Of a stretch of DNA of 64,000 bases, positions 58,253-64,000 are shown in pieces. The translations under genes were made by a program, and so were the position numbers. How positions within the stretch are numbered: the first letter of the stretch is position 1; each line of letters starts with the position of its first letter. Under the pieces are notes generated by a model. The model was given only the letters and a program-made list of their open reading frames with translations, did not search any database and was not told where the DNA came from. Source of the stretch: CBDCYS01 sp965226245. GTDB lineage: Bacteria; Acidobacteriota; Terriglobia; Bryobacterales; UBA6623. Where the stretch lies: assembly GCA_965226245.1 (NCBI GenBank), contig CBDDCL010000009.1, positions 13,918-77,917 on the forward strand, written 5' to 3'.

Positions 58253-58708
58253 CCTAACAACCCCTGTCTGTTCCTGATAAGCTTGTGTTCGGTGAATAGT
58301 AAACATGCACAGAAACCGCGAAAGGTGCCAAATCGCTATATGTTTATCCACTGCTGTCCAAATTAGCTCAGACGATACCCTTTTGGACGGGTTAAGTCCT
58401 TGGTTTTCAATGTCAGGCTATGCTCACCTAAAACCAGGTTCCCCCGGCTAGCTCATGCTGTCCAAATTAAGCAGCTCTCCGCAGGAACTCTTCGGTGAGG
58501 CTCCGACTGCCCCAGAAAGCCTGTTTAAGGGGCTTTCGGTGCCCGACCCCAGGGCACACTCCACGGCGACTCGGCCTGCATGCTGTCCAAATTGCCGTAG
58601 CGAGAATCTAATTTGGACAAGAGTGATGTTTATCGGCGGCGAGTCTTCGCCACTTTTTACTCGCTTGTTTGATCTTCTTTCTGCTTTCGAGAACTTGGAA
58701 GCCTTCCT
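58253..58708. other. intergenic stretch with repeated TGTCCAAATT motifs
   Basis: No gene seen. TGCTGTCCAAATT occurs at 58352, 58456 and 58581, and the inverse AATTTGGACA at 58610. The last pair forms an inverted repeat around a 16-bp spacer. The stretch lies downstream of the TonB receptor gene and may hold IS ends or protein-binding sites. Confidence 0.5.
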
Positions 58709-61700
58709 TTACCACACAACCTTCAAACCAAACTGAATCTCTCGAGACGGGCGCGCACTAAGCGCCTTGCCAAAGTTCACGCTGACCACGTTTGAAGATG
58801 AACCGGCCTCAAATTGAGCGTGGTTGAAGGCATTGAAGAACTCCGTCCGAAATTGGATTCTCACATCTTCTCCCACGCGAAAATCCCTGTGAATTCCGAT
58901 ATCCCAGTTGATGACGCCCGGACCGTAAATCACTCCCACACCGGAATTGCCATAAAAACCCGGTTGGGCTGATTCAAAGGCAGACGGGTCTATGACCTGG
59001 AAGCCGTTCTTCCTTAAATCCTGGTTCGGTCCAAAGCGGATATCATCGCGGAGACGGTTGGCGCGAACGCCGCGCGCTGGATAACCCGTTCGATTGGGAG
59101 CAGTCACCGTGATGGGGGTTCCTGTAGCGAAGTTGCCAATGGCAGTGATGCCCCAGTCTGCCACCACGTGTCTCAAGAAGGGTGGAGCATCCGACAGAAA
59201 GGGCTTATTCTCTCCAAAGGGCAGTTCCCAAAGAGCGCTCACCACAAGGCGGTGGGGGATATCATAGGCGGCCGGCCCCCGATCGAGGTGGCGACCCTCC
59301 CTCCTTTGGTGAAGAGCACTGGTCGTAGCAAGCCCATTGCCGAGAGCCTTTGACCAGGTGTAGTTGGTGAGGAAGTTCAGGCCCTGGGTGTACTGGCGAT
59401 TAAACTTCACATTTAGCGCGTGATAACTGGAATTGGCTGCGTTCGCCAGGAAAGTAATGCCACTTCTAAACTGAGGATAAGGGATTGCGGATAGGTCGCA
59501 CGCTAATGAATCTGGCACGGAGCAGTCATTCGCATCCCATTGGCTGTTCAACTTGTGGGCTTGGTTTCCGAAGTAAGCGACTTCAAGAACTTGGCCGCGT
59601 CCCAGCTCGCGCTGGATGGCTAAGGTCCACTGCTCCACATAGCCAGTGCGCCAGCCCTGGTCGAGGGCAAACAAAGCCCCCCGGTAATCATCGAGAAACT
59701 CGCGTGTCAAGGGGGCGATGGTGACAGGAGGCAGGACGTTTTGTCCCAGCTCGTACGTGGGAAAGGGCTCGAACGGGCTGTTTACAACCCTTGTGGCTTG
59801 GCTCCCCGGCCCTAAGACGGCGAAGATCGCACTTGTTACGATCCGTGGGGATACCGGGTAGATTCCAAAGCCCGACCGAAGCGTCGTTTTCTCGCCAATC
59901 CGCCAGGCAAGTCCCAGACGTGGCGCCCAGTCGTTTTTGTCCGTCTCGTAGACCGTTACGGGGATGTCACCCAGCGCAGCAGCCAAGATCTTTCCGGTAG
60001 CAAAGTCAAACGCATGAGGGAGGTCCTTATCGGGGGACAGATAAGGCTTGGGCGGTGTCACGAGCATCCAGGAAAGGCTCCAGTTCAGCGTCAAATCCGG
60101 CCGGATTTTCCACGAGTGGCGGAAATAGGGCTCGAAGTGCGTCCACCGGTAGTGCATCCGGGGGAGGAACAGCGTCCTCGCCACAGACGGCATACCCAGA
60201 AGAAAATCAGCAAAAGAGTTTCCGGTATTATCCACCCGGGTCAGCCGGCCCTGGGCGTCGCGCTCCAGCTGGGTTGTATAGAGGCTGTCGAAAGTAATTC
60301 TTCCGCGGGCGCTGGCATTGGCGTTCTCCTGCACGCTGGGCCAGGCCCACCGCAGGTCCGCGCCGAACTGGAAATGGTGATCTCCCCGCAGGTAACTTCC
60401 TCCCTCGTGCAGCTGATAGAGGTTATCCACGTTGCCGACATTACCGAGAGCGCTTCCGAAGCTCCCGATCCCTTGCAGGGTGATTAAGGGAACACCGTCG
60501 GGATTGCCCGTTCCCGTAATGCCCAATTCGTTTTGAATGCCGGGGAGGGTTTCTCCTCTCTGATATACCAACCCCCGCGTCCAGCCGATGCGGAACGAGT
60601 TGACCAGGGCCGGGCTCCAGGTCGAGGTCCACTGGATCATGGCCAGCTGGGATTCGAGCGGCCATTCCCTACCGGTAGAGGGCTGCAGTCCTCCCCTCAC
60701 CCGCTTTGAATCCTCATGCGTAAACTGGCCGAAGATCTGATTCCAGCTGTTCAGCTGAGCGTCGATTCGGATGCCGAACTGGTCAGAATCGTGTGTATCT
60801 GACGTATTGCGGAAAAGGTTGAAGGGCCGCTGGTTGAAGCTGGACCCGGGCAGGTAAAAAGCGCGCAGATTCTGCGCAACGGGATTGATCAAATTAGAGG
60901 GAATCTGGTTGTTGGGAAAGGCGGCTCGCTTTCCGGTTGCGGGATCGAAGGTGTGCGGATTGTAAATCGGGGTAGCCACTTCGGAGAGATCACCCCCGAA
61001 CATCGCCTGCGTGGCGGCGAAAGCTCGGGCCTCGTCCGCCCGGCGCCGACGGAGCCCTTCATAGTTTGCGAAAAAGAAAATCCTCTCCCGCACGATCGGA
61101 CCGCCCAGGGCAAAGCCGAACTGGTTCCCCTTGAACTCACCGGGAGGAGCCGTGCTGAAGAAATTCCGGGCATCCAGATTGTCGTTTCGAAGAAACGCGA
61201 AGACCTCACCGTGAAACTCGTTGGTGCCTGCCTTCGTCGCCACGCTCACGACGCTGGCGCCGGTCCCTTCCCCCGACAGGAAAAACCCATGCCTGACCTT
61301 AAACTGGTCGACAGCCGCGATCGAGATGCTCTGCTCAAGGTGACCCATTCGGCTGCCCGTCACCGACATCCCATTGATCTTGTAACTGATAAGATCTTGC
61401 TGAAGACCGGAGATATTGATGGCGCGGCCGGAGCGGCCGGTTTGAATCGTCGCAATGTTGGTACCGCTGCCACCCGCAGAAGACTGGGTGGCCCCTGAGA
61501 GTATCCCCAGCTGAAGAAACTCGCGCCCGTTGAGGGGCAGCTGTTCAACCATCTGGGTATCGATCAAAGTGCCGAGTTCGTTTGAGCTTGTGTCTAGACC
61601 CGCTGTCAGGCCCCGCGCCTCCACCTTCACCGTCTCGGTCCTCTCGCCGACCTCAAGAACCACGTCCATGTCGGCCCTCTGTGCCACCACCACCTGGAAG

Positions 61701-61975
61701 TCCGACTCCAGGAAAGTCTTAAAACCAGGCAGGGTTACTTTGAGGGAATACCGGCCCACCGGCACAGAAGGGAACATATAGCGACCCCTATCGTTGGTGA
61801 GGGTCGTGAGTTCCCTGCCGGTCCGAAGGTTGATCAAAGCCACCTCGGCTCCAGGCACTACGCCTCCAGTCTGGTCGGTCACCAGACCTTCAACCGACGA
61901 GTTAATCCCCTGTCCGAATAAGGCGGAAAAAATCGAACAAAAACATAGCCCCAGGATAACTTTTCGCAAAATCAT
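58709..61975 (-). CDS. TonB-dependent receptor, Oar-like
   Basis: 1088 aa with a signal peptide (VILGLCFCSIFSALFGQ). Residues ~25-105 form a carboxypeptidase-regulatory-like domain (SSVEGLVTDQTGGVVPGAEV, GRYMFPSVPVGRYSLKVTLP). The plug follows (MVEQLPLNGREFLQLGILSG, SVVSVATKAGTNEFHGEVFA), then a large outer-membrane barrel ending SREIQFGLKVVW with a terminal aromatic. This architecture is especially common in Acidobacteriota. It imports large ligands, probably oligosaccharides, with TonB energy. GGAGGGCGAG precedes the ATG. No TonB or ExbBD genes are nearby. It stands alone on its strand, unlike SusCD pairs. Confidence 0.9.
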   Translation of the reverse strand: MILRKVILGLCFCSIFSALFGQGINSSVEGLVTDQTGGVVPGAEVALINLRTGRELTTLTNDRGRYMFPSVPVGRYSLKVTLPGFKTFLESDFQVVVAQRADMDVVLEVGERTETVKVEARGLTAGLDTSSNELGTLIDTQMVEQLPLNGREFLQLGILSGATQSSAGGSGTNIATIQTGRSGRAINISGLQQDLISYKINGMSVTGSRMGHLEQSISIAAVDQFKVRHGFFLSGEGTGASVVSVATKAGTNEFHGEVFAFLRNDNLDARNFFSTAPPGEFKGNQFGFALGGPIVRERIFFFANYEGLRRRRADEARAFAATQAMFGGDLSEVATPIYNPHTFDPATGKRAAFPNNQIPSNLINPVAQNLRAFYLPGSSFNQRPFNLFRNTSDTHDSDQFGIRIDAQLNSWNQIFGQFTHEDSKRVRGGLQPSTGREWPLESQLAMIQWTSTWSPALVNSFRIGWTRGLVYQRGETLPGIQNELGITGTGNPDGVPLITLQGIGSFGSALGNVGNVDNLYQLHEGGSYLRGDHHFQFGADLRWAWPSVQENANASARGRITFDSLYTTQLERDAQGRLTRVDNTGNSFADFLLGMPSVARTLFLPRMHYRWTHFEPYFRHSWKIRPDLTLNWSLSWMLVTPPKPYLSPDKDLPHAFDFATGKILAAALGDIPVTVYETDKNDWAPRLGLAWRIGEKTTLRSGFGIYPVSPRIVTSAIFAVLGPGSQATRVVNSPFEPFPTYELGQNVLPPVTIAPLTREFLDDYRGALFALDQGWRTGYVEQWTLAIQRELGRGQVLEVAYFGNQAHKLNSQWDANDCSVPDSLACDLSAIPYPQFRSGITFLANAANSSYHALNVKFNRQYTQGLNFLTNYTWSKALGNGLATTSALHQRREGRHLDRGPAAYDIPHRLVVSALWELPFGENKPFLSDAPPFLRHVVADWGITAIGNFATGTPITVTAPNRTGYPARGVRANRLRDDIRFGPNQDLRKNGFQVIDPSAFESAQPGFYGNSGVGVIYGPGVINWDIGIHRDFRVGEDVRIQFRTEFFNAFNHAQFEAGSSSNVVSVNFGKALSARPSREIQFGLKVVW

Positions 61976-62252
61976 CTCGCCCTCCTCCGTTGTACTCAGA
62001 CCAGCTCTTTCGTTTCAGCTAAACTGAAACCCCTTTTGAAAATGCATACATTAGGTTACAACATCCGAACGGCTGCACATAGGCCTCGCTTGCGCTAAGC
62101 CCAACGAGGCCGAGCAAGACCCTGCAGCAACTCGGGGTTGAAGCCCTTGAGATGCTGCTCAGGGCGAGGGCATCGCCCTGGCCAAGCAGGGGGGTCTACC
62201 GGGGCCGCGTGAGGGGGACCCCAGCCTTTCATGCGAGAATCTAGCCACGCAG
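61976..62252. other. upstream region of the TonB receptor
   Basis: About 277 bp between divergent genes. TTTCAGCTAAACTGAAA at ~62012-62028 is a near-perfect palindrome that could be an operator for the receptor gene. The remainder is GC-rich with no gene visible. Confidence 0.4.
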
Positions 62253-63080
62253 ATGAATACTACATCGGAAGTTGCATGGAAGTCGTTCCTGGAGACCACG
62301 CCCCCGAATACTCCAGTGACGATTTCGGGACTGGTTGTGTCTTACGCGAAGACGTGGAGAATCGTCAACCCGTACATCGAACTGCACTGCGAGCACGACG
62401 ACGGGGTTCGAAGATTCGACCCCGCCAGCAGCAACGTTTTACTCGCCCAACCATCCATCACTCCGAGCTACAAGTTCATCGTGTATCGATGTCGTGACTG
62501 TCAGAGCATCACGAAAACGTTCGCGGTCTTGATCGATCAATCGGACTTTGAAGATCTCGGCAACGTCAAGGTGATGAAGCTTGGCTAATATCCGCCGTTT
62601 TCAGCACCCATCTCCTCAAGGATTCAGAAGCTCCTTTCCGACTCGGACCTGGAACTCTACCGGAAAGGGGTTCGCGCGGAGGCCCAGGGCCTCGGCATTG
62701 GTGCGGCCACGTATTTCCGGCGCATTGTCGATGAGCAGTGGCAGCGCCTCGTCAAAGAAATCCGTCGAGCGGCGGAGCGGTTAGGCGTCGAGGACCTCGG
62801 CGTGTACGACGATGCCATGGTGGAAACACAGTTCTCGAAAGCGGTGGCGATGCTGAAGGACGCCATCCCGGAGAAACTACTGATCTTGAAAGGCGAAAAC
62901 CCGCTGACGTTGCTGTATAAACCACTCAGCCAGCAGCTGCATGGAATGACGGATGAGCAGTGCTTGCAGCAGGCGGCGGACATCCGGCTCGTACTTACCG
63001 TGTTGCTGGAGAACATTGCGGAAGTGATGAAGGATCAAGACGAGCTAACCGCCGCCGCGAAGAGGTTGAAAGAGAAGTGA
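62253..63080 (+). pseudogene. hypothetical zinc-ribbon protein, in-frame stop
   Basis: Residues 1-111 (MNTTSEVAWKSFLETTPPNT, YIELHCEHDDGVRRFDP, FIVYRCRDCQSITKTFAVLI) end at a TAA at 62586. The same frame then continues YPPFSAPISSRIQKLLSDSD, GLGIGAATYFRRIVDEQWQR, to TAAAKRLKEK at 63080. One nonsense change (probably GAA to TAA) thus splits a ~275-aa protein. HC and CRDC residues suggest a zinc ribbon, and the C-terminal half is helical. Family unknown. A downstream internal start (62802) could give a 92-aa product. Confidence 0.6.
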
Positions 63081-63179
63081 GCGCACATTCGAATCCTGGA
63101 ACACGGCGCAGCCGTCGACATTGGCCAGACGGCGGCGAGAGGTGACCCGCCCTCCTCATTCCGCGAACTCACTATGCGA

Positions 63180-63515
63180 ATCCGCGGCGGAACGGGGGAA
63201 ACGGGACGACAACAAAACCCAACCCAAAAACCCGGATAGCCTACGCCGAGAGGCGAGTCAAGCCGCTGGCGCGGCTCCTACGCTCGCGCTACGGCCCTGC
63301 GGGTGACAGCGCCCCTCGGCTGCGGCTCTCAAGGCGGCTGGTATGGCCGAAAGGTTCCTTCCGGCCCGTCCACACGGCCCGCACCCCCCCTTTTCCCTCG
63401 TAAACAGCGCGTCTCTCCAGATCGGCCCGGAGCAGTCCAGGGCGCGGAGCGGCGAAAGCGGACCCTTGACGGCGAGGATCGATCTGGATCATCCAGCGCG
63501 GGGGGAAAAGGGATA
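63180..63515 (+). repeat. R module copy R4
   Basis: Matches R2 from the CCGCGGCGGAACGGG block through GGATAGCCTACGCCGAGAGG, GACAGCGCCCCTCGGCTGCG, CCGTCCACACGGCCCG and CCCTTGACGGCGAGGATCGA. The AT-rich block and iterons are absent. The hairpin is imperfect here (CCGAAAGG with TTCCGG). Confidence 0.8.
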
Positions 63516-63634
63516 GCCCCGTCGGGTCTTCTTGTGCGACCGGCCAAGCCCGCATTGGGCAACTTTCGGGCAGGCCGAATTGTGGTAGCGTGTACCGAGC
63601 GAGGTGGCGTTGCGCGCCGCAAGGAGGAATGATA

Positions 63635-63859
63635 ATGTCTCAGTGCTCCTACCACGGCGGGCCGGATTCCTACTACCGTTCTGATTTTGACGCCATCATC
63701 AAAGAGCTTCCCTTGAGCCAGGCCGGAGAAGGACGTCACAGATGCCCGTACTGTGCTTATCAACTCGGCTACTCCGATGGGTTAAAGGAAGTTGAAAAGA
63801 AAATAGTAGAGATTCTTAACCAATTAAAAGCGTTAGGAGCGGACATCTACAACTACTGA
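63635..63859 (+). CDS. small zinc-ribbon protein
   Basis: 74 aa starting MSQCSYHGGPDSYYRSDFDA, with CxYH at the start and RCPYCAYQLGY in the middle (Cys/His pairs for one zinc site). An amphipathic helix follows (EVEKKIVEILNQLKALG). AAGGAGGAATGATA gives a strong ribosome site for ATG 63635. The role is unknown. It lies between R4 and R5 as the only gene. Just after its stop, the same frame reads PKHPWFGALGAGNFGTKFGY, apparently the tail of another lost gene. Confidence 0.6.
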   Translation: MSQCSYHGGPDSYYRSDFDAIIKELPLSQAGEGRHRCPYCAYQLGYSDGLKEVEKKIVEILNQLKALGADIYNY

Positions 63860-63949
63860 ACTCCGAAACATCCATGGTTCGGTGCGCTCGGCGCGGGCAA
63901 CTTCGGCACGAAGTTCGGCTACTTCACCCGCTAGACCGGATCCGGCCAT

Positions 63950-64000
63950 CGCGCCCCCTCGGCTGCGGCTCAAGGCGTCTGGTATGGCCGAAAGGTTCCT
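63950..64000 (+). repeat. R module copy R5 (partial, runs off window)
   Basis: GCGCCCCCTCGGCTGCGGCT and the following GGTATGGCCGAAAGGTTCCT match R4 at 63309-63359. It starts in mid-module, so its left part is missing, and continues beyond the window end. Confidence 0.75.

Overview
The window reads as a conjugative plasmid or plasmid-like accessory replicon, heavily rearranged by insertion sequences. The host is most likely an Acidobacteriota bacterium, or a relative with a similar gene repertoire. This is inferred from a large Oar-type TonB-dependent receptor with a carboxypeptidase-regulatory N-terminus, two lipid-anchored sulfatases, a PQQ-type beta-propeller, a DUF1080 (3-keto-disaccharide hydrolase) remnant and a PIG-L deacetylase. 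No rRNA, tRNA or CRISPR array was recognised, so the taxonomy rests on protein families only.

Layout. 1-7.8 kb is a scrap-yard of truncated genes: two halves of an IS1380-type transposase, a GMC oxidoreductase fragment, a DUF1156 methylase remnant and serine recombinases, with a few intact small genes (helix-hairpin-helix lipoprotein, nucleoside deoxyribosyltransferase-like protein, PIN protein). 7.8-14.1 kb is a defence island: an MmeI-like single-chain restriction-modification enzyme, an abortive-infection family gene and an Eco29kI-like endonuclease cut by an IS1380 element. 14.1-32.8 kb is the plasmid backbone: iterons and RepA, ArdC-type antirestriction protein, a Trb/VirB-like type IV secretion operon (VirB2, B3, B4, B9, B10, B5, B6, B8, VirD4, B11) and ParA with two small putative DNA-binding proteins. 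No canonical relaxase is visible. A strongly structured intergenic region before virD4 is the best oriT candidate. 32.9-35.3 kb encodes a large protein with two TIR/deoxyribosyltransferase-like domains and a P-loop ATPase, a candidate defence effector.

35.3-56.4 kb is a mosaic of mobile elements (Tn3-derived miniature elements, IS630, IS1380, IS91) around toxin-antitoxin-like genes and a carbohydrate and sulfate-ester catabolism block (propeller protein, sulfatases, PIG-L, YbhB). 56.4-64 kb holds another origin-like module, an outer-membrane protein pseudogene, an internally deleted IS1380 derivative, the TonB receptor and small zinc-ribbon proteins.

The most unusual feature is a repeated GC-rich module (called R here; full or partial copies near 0.9, 14.2, 37.2, 56.7, 63.3 and 63.95 kb). 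Three copies carry an origin-like block with DnaA boxes and a conserved AT-rich repeat, but each of the three has a different iteron sequence. Only one rep gene is seen. This suggests that several related replicons have fused or exchange cargo at R modules, or that an assembly joined related plasmids through these repeats.
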